NCBI GenBank assembly: GCA_913052585.1
Contig: CAJXEB010000015.1
Span: 1 to 43,646, forward strand
DNA length: 43,646 bases
DNA from: an uncultured Flavobacteriaceae bacterium
GTDB lineage: Bacteria; Bacteroidota; Bacteroidia; Flavobacteriales; Flavobacteriaceae
Direction of reading: 5' to 3'
The translations under genes and the position numbers were made by a program. Shown piece after piece: positions 25,551 through 34,764 of the stretch. The notes beneath the pieces are model-generated. The model ran no database searches. It saw nothing but the letters and a program-made list of their open reading frames with translations, and was not told the DNA's origin. Every line of letters begins with the position of its first letter. Position 1 is the stretch's first letter.

Positions 25551-26168
25551 TTAATTTTTTAAGGAAGCTTCAAATGGAATTCTATTTACAATACTTCTAC
25601 CTAAAGTAACCTCATCTGCATACTCTAACTCATCTCCTACAGAGATACCTCTGGCAATGGTGGTAGTTGTAATTTGATACGCTTCTATTTGTCTAAATAT
25701 ATAAAAATTTGTGGTATCACCTTCCATGGTGGAACTTAATGCGAAAATTAGTTCTTTAATAACTCCTGATTTTACTTTTTCAATTAAGGAAACTATATTC
25801 AATTCACTAGGTCCAACACCATCCATTGGTGAAATTTTTCCTCCCAACACGTGATACTGACCTCTAAACTGACTTGTATTTTCAATAGCCATTACATCTC
25901 TAATATCTTCAACCACACAAACTATTTGTTCATTTCGGTTTAGATTACTACAGATCTCACAAACTTCTTTATCTGAAATATTGTGACAATTATTACAAAA
26001 AATAATTTCATCTCGCATTTGTTGTAAACTTTCTGAAAGCTTTTGAGTATGTGATTTAGGTTGTTTTAACAGATGTAAAACCAAACGCAATGCGGTACGC
26101 TTCCCTATACCAGGAAATTGTGCCATTTCGTTAACTGCATTTTCAAGAAGTCTAGATGAAAAATCCAT
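25551..26168 (-). CDS. recR: Recombination protein RecR
   Basis: A 205-residue partner of RecO/RecF in gap repair. The helix-hairpin-helix motif is in [12 protein letters not shown] (about residues 18-29), the zinc finger uses Cys58, Cys61, Cys70 and Cys73, and the Toprim domain runs from [14 protein letters not shown] through [12 protein letters not shown]. Length and motif order are complete. It is upstream of the glycosyltransferase gene. Confidence 0.97.
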   Translation of the reverse strand: MDFSSRLLENAVNEMAQFPGIGKRTALRLVLHLLKQPKSHTQKLSESLQQMRDEIIFCNNCHNISDKEVCEICSNLNRNEQIVCVVEDIRDVMAIENTSQFRGQYHVLGGKISPMDGVGPSELNIVSLIEKVKSGVIKELIFALSSTMEGDTTNFYIFRQIEAYQITTTTIARGISVGDELEYADEVTLGRSIVNRIPFEASLKN

Positions 26169-26190
26169 GTGATTTATTGTTGGAGCAAGA

Positions 26191-26231
26191 TAAAAAAAAT
26201 GCTCCAGATAATATTAAATTACCTGAAGCAT
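26191..26231 (-). terminator. Strong terminator after the smaller T9SS propeller gene
   Basis: Arms at 26199-26212 and 26218-26231 form a 14-pair stem with two G-U wobbles in the minus-strand RNA and a 5-base loop, followed by a run of U residues (26191-26198). It starts 20 bases past the stop at 26252 and separates this gene from recR. Confidence 0.8.
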
Positions 26232-26251
26232 TAAACCAAAATTATTTAAAA

Positions 26252-28735
26252 CTATTTTTTTATAACCTTTTTCGTAATAGTACCAGCATCTGAATTGATT
26301 CTAACAAAATAAACGCCATTGTTTAATTTTGAAACATCAATTGTATGTGATTGAAAGATTGATATATTGGACTGATAAATAACCAATTTACCTAATAAAT
26401 CAAAAACACTAAAGTCCGCTTCAGTACCTTTATTAAAATTCAAAGTAATTTTATCGTTGGTAGGGTTAGGATACAATTGAACATCTCCAGCAGTTAAAAA
26501 TGATTCTGTATTTAAAATATGTGGTACAATAGGAGAAGCCCAAACACCTCTTCCATAAGTACCTGCATAAATTTTTCCATCTGCACTGTTTATTTCTAAT
26601 TCATTTACGATTACGTTTGGTAAGTTGGTATTATATGGTTGCCATTCTGTAAATGTATTATCTATATAAAACAATCCATAATCCATTCCTAGATATAAAC
26701 CGTCTTCACCATTATCATCCCAAACTACTGCCAATGAACTAAAATTAGGAAGATTAAATTCATAATCAACCCAAGTTGCTCCACCATCTAAAGAAACAAA
26801 AACCTTGCTTCCATTTGAAGTTGCTACTGCAATCATGTCTGGATTAGTTGGATGAATTGCTATGGATCTTATTACTCCACCTGGAGTTGATAGTTGTATC
26901 CAATCTGTAGTACCTGCATCTTCAGTCTTATATAATACACTTCCTCTAGCAGCATACAATACTTGATTGTTAGATGCAGCAACTTTTAATTGATCTAAGT
27001 TACTACCAAAACTTTGAGAAGCTGGAGTCCAAGAATTACCATCATTGATACTTTTATAAATAGTACTATACCCTAAATAACTTGTATTTAAATCCACTGG
27101 ATCTTGCTCCCAAGGAGTTACCCAATTTCCTTGTCCAGACCCTGGTTCAGTTAAAGACGACAATGTTTGCCCTCCATCTAAAGACCTGTATAATTGACCT
27201 AGTTGGGATGTTCCAAACATTCTATCTGTATTGTCTTTATCAATAAATGTTTCCATACCATCTGCACCAATCCAGTCTATCCACCCATCAGTAGAGTTAT
27301 AAAATGAAGTGCCATTATCTTGTGATCCTGCAGAAATAACAACATCTGCAGTTTGAGAAACGCCTATTTTATAGTTTTGTCTAATACCTAACCCTCTAGT
27401 AATATCCGTATAATAACCAGCTATTAAGTTTGTAGAATCTTCCGTTTTAAAAATACCTCCATCTGAACCCACATACAATGTAGTTCCATCAAAAACTAAT
27501 ATATCAACATCCGCATGACAATATCCTATCCCCATTGATGCTGCAGCACTAGGTATCCATTCTGATGATTGCTCAAAACTTACTCCACCATCCATCGATC
27601 TATAAGTTAACACACCTGCAATATGTACTTCGGCAACATCTATAGTACTTACTGTAATATCCATATCCCGAGGTGCTTGACCTCCAGATTGATCAATATC
27701 ATAACCGAAATAATTATTACCTGCATGCTCTAATTCAGTAAAGCTATCTCCAGAATCAATAGATTTATAAAAACCTCCAAAACTTCCTCCATTTGATTCT
27801 ACAACATAAACTACGGTATTATCATCTGCAGAAACACCCATCATTTTTGGGTTAGAACTAAACCCTCCAATTGCTGTAAAAGTTGCACCTCCATCAATTG
27901 ATTTATGCACTCCATTTCCAGAAGCATAAACAACACTAGGATCTCCAGGTTTAAATTCTACATCATAACTCCTGCTATCTGATACTGGCGAAGTCCAATT
28001 TACACCTCCATCATTAGTAACTTTTAAACCACTATTCTTATAAGAAGCAAATATAATATCACTATCTGTTGGGTGAATTAAAATTTTATTCACATTTGTA
28101 CTATTTAAACTTGCAAATTCTGTCCAAGTTGCACCTGCATCTAAGGACCTGTATATCAATCCACTATTTGATCCGAAATAATAAATATCAGAATCTTGTG
28201 GATCTATTGCAACAGAATACACATATAAATTCGAAAAATAATCTCCCATAGGCGTCCAAGTAACACCAGCGTCAACAGTTCTCCAAACACCACCTGTTTC
28301 TGCTCCTACAATTATATGATCACTATTAGTTGCATCTACTGCTAATCCAGTAACTCTTCCAACTCCAGGACTCCACGCTGTTGTTGAATTCCAATCGTCT
28401 GGCCCCATCTCAATCCAATTATCGGTTAAGGATTGTCTAGTTTCTGAAGTCTCATTTAAATATACATTAAAACTTTCTACTTCAGCTAAAACATCGGTAA
28501 TAGCAGGAAGTCTTCCATCTGCATTCATCGTTCTTTTAGACATATACTCCCAACGTTTAAATTGAGTATATCCAGTTCCTTTCCCTTTATCAAGATCAAC
28601 AAAGTAAGCTTCACCATTATCTATAATTTCCTGAACGGTGTATGTTCCCGCTTCAATCATTTCAAGATATTCTTGAGAATGCGCTGTTGTCATCCCTATA
28701 AAAAGAGCAACCAATATTAATAATTTTCTAGTCAT
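26252..28735 (-). CDS. T9SS-secreted beta-propeller protein (BNR/VPS10-like)
   Basis: A secreted protein of 827 residues. I choose the ATG at 28735: it gives the signal peptide MTRKLLILVALFIGMTTAHS, absent in a sensible position from the longer ORF starting at 28801. Asp-box-like repeats (SLDAGATWTEF, SIDGGATFTAI and SLDGGATWVDY) across residues 140-690 suggest a ten-bladed sortilin-type propeller. From about residue 750, ending KKVIKK, there is a type A C-terminal sorting domain (LYPNPTNDKITLNF, VFDLLGKLV and LNNGVYFVRI), directing it through type IX secretion to the surface or medium. It is the tandem paralogue of the next gene; its function (glycan binding or hydrolysis) is unknown. Confidence 0.87.
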   Translation of the reverse strand: MTRKLLILVALFIGMTTAHSQEYLEMIEAGTYTVQEIIDNGEAYFVDLDKGKGTGYTQFKRWEYMSKRTMNADGRLPAITDVLAEVESFNVYLNETSETRQSLTDNWIEMGPDDWNSTTAWSPGVGRVTGLAVDATNSDHIIVGAETGGVWRTVDAGVTWTPMGDYFSNLYVYSVAIDPQDSDIYYFGSNSGLIYRSLDAGATWTEFASLNSTNVNKILIHPTDSDIIFASYKNSGLKVTNDGGVNWTSPVSDSRSYDVEFKPGDPSVVYASGNGVHKSIDGGATFTAIGGFSSNPKMMGVSADDNTVVYVVESNGGSFGGFYKSIDSGDSFTELEHAGNNYFGYDIDQSGGQAPRDMDITVSTIDVAEVHIAGVLTYRSMDGGVSFEQSSEWIPSAAASMGIGYCHADVDILVFDGTTLYVGSDGGIFKTEDSTNLIAGYYTDITRGLGIRQNYKIGVSQTADVVISAGSQDNGTSFYNSTDGWIDWIGADGMETFIDKDNTDRMFGTSQLGQLYRSLDGGQTLSSLTEPGSGQGNWVTPWEQDPVDLNTSYLGYSTIYKSINDGNSWTPASQSFGSNLDQLKVAASNNQVLYAARGSVLYKTEDAGTTDWIQLSTPGGVIRSIAIHPTNPDMIAVATSNGSKVFVSLDGGATWVDYEFNLPNFSSLAVVWDDNGEDGLYLGMDYGLFYIDNTFTEWQPYNTNLPNVIVNELEINSADGKIYAGTYGRGVWASPIVPHILNTESFLTAGDVQLYPNPTNDKITLNFNKGTEADFSVFDLLGKLVIYQSNISIFQSHTIDVSKLNNGVYFVRINSDAGTITKKVIKK

Positions 28736-28774
28736 AGCAATAAATTTTAAATAGTTTTTTATAAAATATGTAAC

Positions 28775-28815
28775 ATCACAATGTTTCATTAAAAAATTCA
28801 CTAAAACATTGTGAT
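28775..28815 (-). promoter_or_regulatory. Inverted repeat between the two T9SS propeller genes
   Basis: ATCACAATGTTT (28775-28786) pairs perfectly with AAACATTGTGAT (28804-28815) over a 17-base AT-rich loop. It lies 10 bases past the stop of the larger gene and 40 bases before the start of the smaller one. No U-run follows on the minus strand, so it may be a weak terminator, an operator or an mRNA-processing structure. Confidence 0.4.
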
Positions 28816-28824
28816 ATTAATTAA

Positions 28825-31800
28825 CTATTCTTTTACAATTCTCTTAGTAAAAGTACCTATTTCAGAATCTATAGTTATAAAATAAATTCCAGTATTTAAA
28901 CTTGAAATATTCATAACATATACTTCAGATACTGAAATAGCTGTTTGTTTTTGAATTAATTTCCCCATAACATCAAATAGTTGAATAGATATCGTTACCT
29001 CCCTAGGAAAAGAAATAGCTATTGTTTCATTAGATGGATTTGGATATAAAGTCACGTTTTCACTTGTTAAAAACTCTTCTGTAGAAAGTACTTCAACAAC
29101 AGTTACTATTGCTGTACAAGTTGAAATATTTCCATTATTATCAGTTAACGTTAAGGTTACAGTGTTCTCCCCTAAATCTCCAATATTAAAACTATTTGGA
29201 GACACTGTTTGTGAAGCTATTCCACAGGCATCAGTTGAGCCATTATTAATATCGCCACCCGTTATTGTTGCATTTCCATTCTCATCAAGTAAAACAGTAA
29301 TATCTTGACAATTTGCAACTGGATCAACATTATCTTCTATGGTAATTATTGAAGAACACGATTCTGAATTTCCTCCAGCATCAGTAATCGTTAAAATTAC
29401 TGTATTTGTGCCTACATCATCACATTCAAACGTATCAATATCTAATGAATACGTGTCAATTACACAATTATCATTTGATCCATTATCAACTTGTGTTGGT
29501 GTAATTGTTCCTTCTCCATTTGCATCTAATTGAACAACTAAATTCTGACAAATAATTGTTGGAAAAATAGCATCTTCAACTGAAATAGTTGCAATACAAC
29601 TTTCAGAATTACCATTAACATCTGTAACAGTTAATGTAACAGAATTAGTCCCTATATTATCACAGTTAAACGTGTCATTATCTAAAACATAAGAATCAAT
29701 CCCACAAGCATCATTTGAACCATTATCAACTTGCGAAGGAATAACTGTCGCATCTCCATTAGGATCTAATTGAACAGTAATATCTTGACATATTACCAAA
29801 GGCGAAGTATTATCTTCTACCGTTACAATTGCTGTACAGCCATCAGAATTACCATTAACATCTAATACTGTTAAAGTGACGGTATTTGAACCAATATTAT
29901 TACAATCAAATATAAGAATATCTAATGCATAAGTATCAATTTCACAATTATCAGAAGAACCATTATCAATATCATTAGGTGTTATCATAACAGATCCTGA
30001 CGCATCTAATTGAACTGTAATATCTTGACAAATTACTAAAGGCGAAATAGCATCTTCAATGGTTACAATAGAAGTACAGGTATCCGTATTACCAGCGGCA
30101 TCTGCAACTGTTAAAACTACAGAATTAGCACCTATATCATTACAATCAAATGTGTCATTATTAATACTATAATTAACAATTCCAATATTATCTGTAGACC
30201 CATTATCTAAATCATTTGAGTTGATTGTAATAGTCCCAGAGGCATTTAATTGTACCGTTATATTATTACAATTTGCCACAGGAGAAGTTGTGTCTGCACT
30301 GTTAAACAATGAAGTTTCCCAAATTCCTCTACCAAAAGTACCTACTCTTATTTTTAAGTTGGCATGATTTATTTCAAGATCATAATTTGGAACATTAGGC
30401 AAGCCTGTATTAAATAAAGTCCAAGCTGTTATATCCGACTTATAATAAACTCCAACACTCATACCAATATATATTGCATCTGCTGGTGATCCACCAGTAT
30501 TTTCAAATGCTACACTTAAAGCTGGGACATTGGGTAATGATCCAGAAACATTGGTCCAACTCGTTCCAGCATTTGTAGATTCATATACTTTTTGTCCAGA
30601 AGTATATCCAGCAAGGGTAACCCATAGTCGGTTGGCATCTAATGGATCTAAAGCAATAGAAGTTATCGTTAAATTAGGCCAAGGTCCTGTTATTGTTGTC
30701 CAAGATCCACCCGTATTTGAAGATGTTTGTATAGCATCTCCATTAGCCGCATAAAGTCTTGCAGAATCATTGATTCCAACTGCTAATGCTCCTCTACCAT
30801 CAGAACCTAAATTGGTCCAGGTTGAACCCATATTAGTACTTCTATAAACGTCACTATAACCTCCATAAATAATACTTGGATTGGTAGCATCCATTGCATA
30901 AGGAGTTACCCAAGCACCTGTAGAACCCGATGGTTTTATATTTGCACCAGTACTTCCTCCATTAGTAGATCTTCTTAAACCTCCATTTTGGTAACTATAA
31001 TATATGATATCATTATTATTGTAATCTATCATACAGTCCATACCATCAGCACCATAAATATGCTGAATATTAGGAGTGCCTGTATATTTATTAGACCCAT
31101 TATCTTGAGCGCCACCAACCAATAAATTTTGATTATTTTCTACACCAGCAATTTTATAAAACTGCATAATTTGTAAGCCATCCCAAATATTTGTCCAGTT
31201 TTGCCCATTGTCTGAACTAACTGATATTCCTCCATCGCTTCCACAATACAACTTATTATCAATAGTATTATATACCAATTCATGAATATCTGCATGTACA
31301 TATTCAAAACTTCCTGAAGGTTCCGACCAACTAGTTAGACAAGTGTTTGAGGAACCCCCATTTGTAGATCGCCACAAATTTACTCCACCAGTAATAGTAT
31401 TTTCAGCATTTGATGGATTCACAGCGATTGCTAAATCATACCAAGATTGACTATTCGAATCATTACCTGTTGTACTATAGCCTAATACATTAGGTGTTGT
31501 AGACATTGCATTAAATGTTAAACCAGAATCTGTGGAGCGGTACAAACCTTTAAAACTATTAGTTCCTGAGGGACCCGCTAAATAATAAACATAATTACTA
31601 TTTGCTGCACTTACACCTAATTCAATTCTATTTTCTCCTGAAGGTAACCCTGAATTTATTAATGAAAAAGAATTTCCAGAATTGGTAGAACGATAAAAGC
31701 TATTAGATGTAGAAGCGTACATTATTGAAGTGTCTCCTGGTTTAAATTCAAGATCTCTAAAACTTCCACTTTTTACATTGGTCCACGTTGCCCAACCATC

Positions 31801-32556
31801 GGTAGTTTTTAAAATCCCTACTGTAGTTACAGCAAACATAATACTACTATTAGAAGGGTGCATTAATAATTTATACCCTCTATTGAAATTGGTAACATTC
31901 CAACTAAGACCAGTAGTTGTCCAAGTGGATCCTCCATCTGTTGATTTCATAACTCCAATAGATTGCGTGTCAGCAGCATCTCCATCACCTGTTAAAATAT
32001 AAACAGTATTTGGATTTGTATGATCTACAGCTATTCCAGACACACCTAAACTAGCTAAGGTATCTGACATTGGAATCCAAGTACTTCCACCGTCAGTTGT
32101 TTTCCACAATCCTCCTGCAGGAACGCCAATATATATCGTATTTACATCAGTAGGGTGAAAAGCAATTACATTTACTCTCCCTAATCCACCATTATAACCA
32201 CTATTCCCATTTGTATAACTTGTTGGACCAATGGGAGACCATGTTCCTGATGACCTTTCTAAATTTAAATTTTCTGAATTTAAGTTGGCAATTTCATCCA
32301 AATTTAATTTACTAAAATTTTGAATTTTTCCATTTGCATTAACCTTTCTCTCTATATGATACTCCCAACGTTTATATTGTTTATAACCACTTCCTCTACC
32401 CTTATCTCGATCGATAAAATAGGTGTTTGCGAGTTCTTGAATTTCTTGTAGTGTTGTGTTTTCATTGGGGTTTTGAATTAATTCTAAATATTCCTGTGAA
32501 TGGACCGTAGGTAATCCCAATAAAAACCCAAATAAAAAAAGTAATTTTAATTTCAT
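28825..32556 (-). CDS. T9SS-secreted beta-propeller with five Ig/HYR-like repeats
   Basis: A secreted protein of 1243 residues. Signal peptide MKLKLLFLFGFLLGLPTVHS; then a BNR/VPS10-like propeller (SPVAVNPSNAE-type turns and many STDGGSTW boxes) over residues 100-745, five Cys-containing repeats of exactly 80 residues over about 755-1155 (each with ICQDITVQL-like start, DNGSxDxC and GTNTVTLTVTD), and a type A sorting domain from about 1165 (LYPNPSNETIAISF and LNTGIYFITI). It shares with its paralogue the N-terminal stretch QEYLELIQ and the YFxDxDKGxGxGY motif. Likely an adhesin or surface glycan-binding protein; export by T9SS is well supported. Confidence 0.87.
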   Translation of the reverse strand: MKLKLLFLFGFLLGLPTVHSQEYLELIQNPNENTTLQEIQELANTYFIDRDKGRGSGYKQYKRWEYHIERKVNANGKIQNFSKLNLDEIANLNSENLNLERSSGTWSPIGPTSYTNGNSGYNGGLGRVNVIAFHPTDVNTIYIGVPAGGLWKTTDGGSTWIPMSDTLASLGVSGIAVDHTNPNTVYILTGDGDAADTQSIGVMKSTDGGSTWTTTGLSWNVTNFNRGYKLLMHPSNSSIMFAVTTVGILKTTDGWATWTNVKSGSFRDLEFKPGDTSIMYASTSNSFYRSTNSGNSFSLINSGLPSGENRIELGVSAANSNYVYYLAGPSGTNSFKGLYRSTDSGLTFNAMSTTPNVLGYSTTGNDSNSQSWYDLAIAVNPSNAENTITGGVNLWRSTNGGSSNTCLTSWSEPSGSFEYVHADIHELVYNTIDNKLYCGSDGGISVSSDNGQNWTNIWDGLQIMQFYKIAGVENNQNLLVGGAQDNGSNKYTGTPNIQHIYGADGMDCMIDYNNNDIIYYSYQNGGLRRSTNGGSTGANIKPSGSTGAWVTPYAMDATNPSIIYGGYSDVYRSTNMGSTWTNLGSDGRGALAVGINDSARLYAANGDAIQTSSNTGGSWTTITGPWPNLTITSIALDPLDANRLWVTLAGYTSGQKVYESTNAGTSWTNVSGSLPNVPALSVAFENTGGSPADAIYIGMSVGVYYKSDITAWTLFNTGLPNVPNYDLEINHANLKIRVGTFGRGIWETSLFNSADTTSPVANCNNITVQLNASGTITINSNDLDNGSTDNIGIVNYSINNDTFDCNDIGANSVVLTVADAAGNTDTCTSIVTIEDAISPLVICQDITVQLDASGSVMITPNDIDNGSSDNCEIDTYALDILIFDCNNIGSNTVTLTVLDVNGNSDGCTAIVTVEDNTSPLVICQDITVQLDPNGDATVIPSQVDNGSNDACGIDSYVLDNDTFNCDNIGTNSVTLTVTDVNGNSESCIATISVEDAIFPTIICQNLVVQLDANGEGTITPTQVDNGSNDNCVIDTYSLDIDTFECDDVGTNTVILTITDAGGNSESCSSIITIEDNVDPVANCQDITVLLDENGNATITGGDINNGSTDACGIASQTVSPNSFNIGDLGENTVTLTLTDNNGNISTCTAIVTVVEVLSTEEFLTSENVTLYPNPSNETIAISFPREVTISIQLFDVMGKLIQKQTAISVSEVYVMNISSLNTGIYFITIDSEIGTFTKRIVKE
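29090..30290 (-). repeat. Five 240-bp coding repeats
   Basis: The repeat marker (minus-strand coding of CQDITVQL or its variants) recurs with its TGACA or TTACA end at 29310, 29550, 29790, 30030 and 30270, exactly 240 bases apart each time. The units encode Ig/HYR-like domains of 80 residues with two to three Cys each. The uniform length suggests spread by unequal exchange within the gene. Confidence 0.85.
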
Positions 32557-32587
32557 AACTTTATTTTTTTTAGATTTTTTATGTAAA

Positions 32588-32616
32588 TCACTGATTTTCA
32601 GTGACTACCAAAGATA
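32588..32616 (-). promoter_or_regulatory. Promoter box and 5' hairpin of the large T9SS gene
   Basis: The minus strand reads TATCTTTG (32609-32616), an exact TAnnTTTG. Transcription would begin near 32602. Directly there, TCACTGA (32588-32594) and TCAGTGA (32598-32604) form a 7-base stem with a 3-base loop, placing a hairpin at the very 5' end of a leader of about 45 bases. No upstream TTG lies at the usual distance. Confidence 0.4.
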
Positions 32617-32678
32617 ATGAAAAAATAAGAATCTAGTATTACAATCTTTGTATTTTTACAAAAATTAAAAATACCTAA

Positions 32679-34127
32679 ATGCAACCCACCCATATAATCT
32701 TACTGATCGCAATTTATTTTGGCGTATTAATTTTAATTTCTTATTTAACTGGCAAAGAGGATTCTAACGAAGCATTTTTTAAAGCCAATAAATCTGCTCC
32801 TTGGTATTTAGTTGCTTTTGGAATGATAGGCGCTTCCTTATCTGGAGTTACTTTTATTTCGGTTCCTGGTGCTGTTGAAGCAAAACAATTTGGGTATTTA
32901 CAGGTAGTTTTTGGATATTTTTTTGGATATCTAGTTATTGCATACGTTTTACTTCCTATTTATTATAAATTAAATCTTACCTCCATTTACACTTATTTAA
33001 GAGATCGATTTGGAAACACAAGTTATAAAACAGGATCTATTGCTTTCCTAATATCAAGAGTTATAGGGGCAGCATTTCGATTGTTTTTAGTTGCAAAAGT
33101 GTTGCAACTCTTAATTTTTGATTCTTTAGGAGTCCCTTTTTCAGTTACCGTTATTATTACTGTTGCTTTAATTTGGCTTTACACTTTTAAAGGAGGTATA
33201 AAAACGATCATTTTCACAGACACCTTACAAACATTTTTTATGCTTGTTTCTGTAATTGTAACCATTACTTTTTTAGCAAATGCATTGGATCTTACTAGCT
33301 TTTCTGAAGTATACACTAATGTTAAAGAAAGCGCTATGAGTAAAGTATTCTTTTTAGACAACATCAATGACCCTCAGTATTTTATAAAAAGTTTTTTAGC
33401 TGGAATGTTTATATCCATAACTATGACAGGCTTAGACCAGGATATGATGCAAAAAAACCTAACTTGTAAAAACCTTAAAGAAGCTCAAAAAAACATGGTT
33501 TCTTTTAGTGTGGTTCTGGTTTTTGTAAATATTTTATTCCTAGTTTTAGGTTTGTTACTTACTCAATATGCTACACAAAATGGAATAAATGCAGCTAAAG
33601 ATGATTTATTCCCAACGATAGCAATGCTTCCAGAAATAGGAATTATGACCTCTGCATTCTTTTTATTAGGCCTGATAGCAGCCGCTTATTCTAGTGCAGA
33701 TTCTGCACTTACTTCATTAACAACTTCTTTTTGTATTGATATTATTGAACTTGACAAAAAACCCAAGGAACAACAGAAAAAAGTTAGAAAGAAAGTTCAC
33801 GTACTGGTTAGTATTGTCTTGATTGTAGTTATTATTTTATTTAATTCTCTTTTTACAGATGTTTCGGTAATATGGGAATTGTTTAAAGCAGCTGGATATA
33901 CCTACGGACCATTATTAGGATTATTTGCATTTGGAATTTTAACAAAATCGCAAATCAAAGACAAATATGTTTGGGTAATTGCTGTTATAGCTCCTATTGT
34001 ATCGTTTATAATTAATCAATACTCTGTAGATTTATTAAATGGCTATCAAATAGGATTCGAAATATTAATAATCAATGGATTATTAACTTTCTTAGGATTA
34101 ATATTGATTCGTAGACAGCAAAACTAA
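32679..34127 (+). CDS. Sodium:solute symporter (SSS family)
   Basis: A 482-residue inner membrane protein with about 13 hydrophobic segments. [17 protein letters not shown] near residues 48-64 and [17 protein letters not shown] near 337-353 match the conserved sodium-site helices of the SSS family, as does [15 protein letters not shown]. It imports a solute with sodium; the substrate (sugar, amino acid or other) cannot be read from sequence. It is transcribed away from the T9SS genes; its last 30 bases overlap the 3' end of the convergent CoA-binding protein gene. Confidence 0.93.
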   Translation: MQPTHIILLIAIYFGVLILISYLTGKEDSNEAFFKANKSAPWYLVAFGMIGASLSGVTFISVPGAVEAKQFGYLQVVFGYFFGYLVIAYVLLPIYYKLNLTSIYTYLRDRFGNTSYKTGSIAFLISRVIGAAFRLFLVAKVLQLLIFDSLGVPFSVTVIITVALIWLYTFKGGIKTIIFTDTLQTFFMLVSVIVTITFLANALDLTSFSEVYTNVKESAMSKVFFLDNINDPQYFIKSFLAGMFISITMTGLDQDMMQKNLTCKNLKEAQKNMVSFSVVLVFVNILFLVLGLLLTQYATQNGINAAKDDLFPTIAMLPEIGIMTSAFFLLGLIAAAYSSADSALTSLTTSFCIDIIELDKKPKEQQKKVRKKVHVLVSIVLIVVIILFNSLFTDVSVIWELFKAAGYTYGPLLGLFAFGILTKSQIKDKYVWVIAVIAPIVSFIINQYSVDLLNGYQIGFEILIINGLLTFLGLILIRRQQN

Positions 34128-34457
34128 GGTACAAGCTTCTTCGTATTCTATATTATGTTCAATTAAAATATTATAAAATTCTGAATTTTCTGTACCTGGG
34201 TTAAATAATACTCGTTTCGGTTTTAATGAAACTATGTAATTATAAAACGCTACTTGCCGCTGTGGATTTAAATACAATGTAACTGTATTGATGTTTTCAA
34301 ACGATTCATTGTTCTTTATAATTTCTACTCCAGCTACTTCTCCAATCCTTAATCCAATAGCTACAACTGGGTGTTCATGGGCTACTAATTTATGAATCGC
34401 TTTATAAGAATACCTTAAAGGATTTAAACTAGCACCAACTACAAGTGTTTTCTTCAT
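34098..34457 (-). CDS. CoA-binding domain protein (YccU-like)
   Basis: A 119-residue Rossmann-fold protein: [19 protein letters not shown] gives the CoA-binding loop, followed by [15 protein letters not shown] and [10 protein letters not shown]. It is the stand-alone CoA_binding_2 type, like E. coli YccU, with no known reaction. Its 3' end overlaps the symporter gene by 30 bases, tail to tail. Confidence 0.88.
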   Translation of the reverse strand: MKKTLVVGASLNPLRYSYKAIHKLVAHEHPVVAIGLRIGEVAGVEIIKNNESFENINTVTLYLNPQRQVAFYNYIVSLKPKRVLFNPGTENSEFYNILIEHNIEYEEACTLVLLSTNQY

Positions 34458-34764
34458 TTATATAATTTTATAATACAATACTATGTTAAAGATATAAATA
34501 TATGTAACAATTACTATTTAGTTACGTCTATAAAGTAGAAATGTTTCTCTCTTTACTGCGTATTTTTTACGTTGATGGTTAGTGTTAATTTTCGCAGTGA
34601 AGTATCAAGCCCAAAGTCATTCTTTGGGCTTATTTGTTAAAGTATGTTAAAAGGCAATTATCTCCGTAACATTTTTTTTCTCAGCTCGTCTTATTTTTAA
34701 ATCAAATCATATTGAGTTTCCCTTTTTGGCAAATCCAATACAATTAACATCAATCAATCAAAAA
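34458..34764 (+). other. 307-base gap before the outer membrane receptor gene
   Basis: This divergent gap holds no ORF I would call. It contains a strong hairpin (described separately) that no annotated plus-strand gene reaches, then a T-rich region (ACATTTTTTTTC at 34669-34680) and AAATCAAATCATATTG before the receptor start. I saw no complete TTG-N19-TAnnTTTG here. The arrangement could be a long regulatory leader or a small RNA followed by the gene's own promoter. Confidence 0.5.
34607..34639 (+). terminator. Orphan intrinsic terminator
   Basis: AAGCCCAAAG (34607-34616) pairs perfectly with CTTTGGGCTT (34622-34631) over loop TCATT, followed by ATTTGTT. It is oriented for plus-strand transcription but lies 150 bases past the start of the divergent minus-strand gene, with no plus-strand gene before it. 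Confidence 0.6.

Noticed and set aside
28736-28801. Longer start for the smaller T9SS protein
   Set aside because: The extra 22 residues displace the signal peptide from the N-terminus; the shorter start matches the paralogue.
29090-30290. CRISPR-like or other non-coding repeat array
   Set aside because: The 240-bp period is in frame and encodes clear protein domains; there are no short palindromic repeats with unique spacers.
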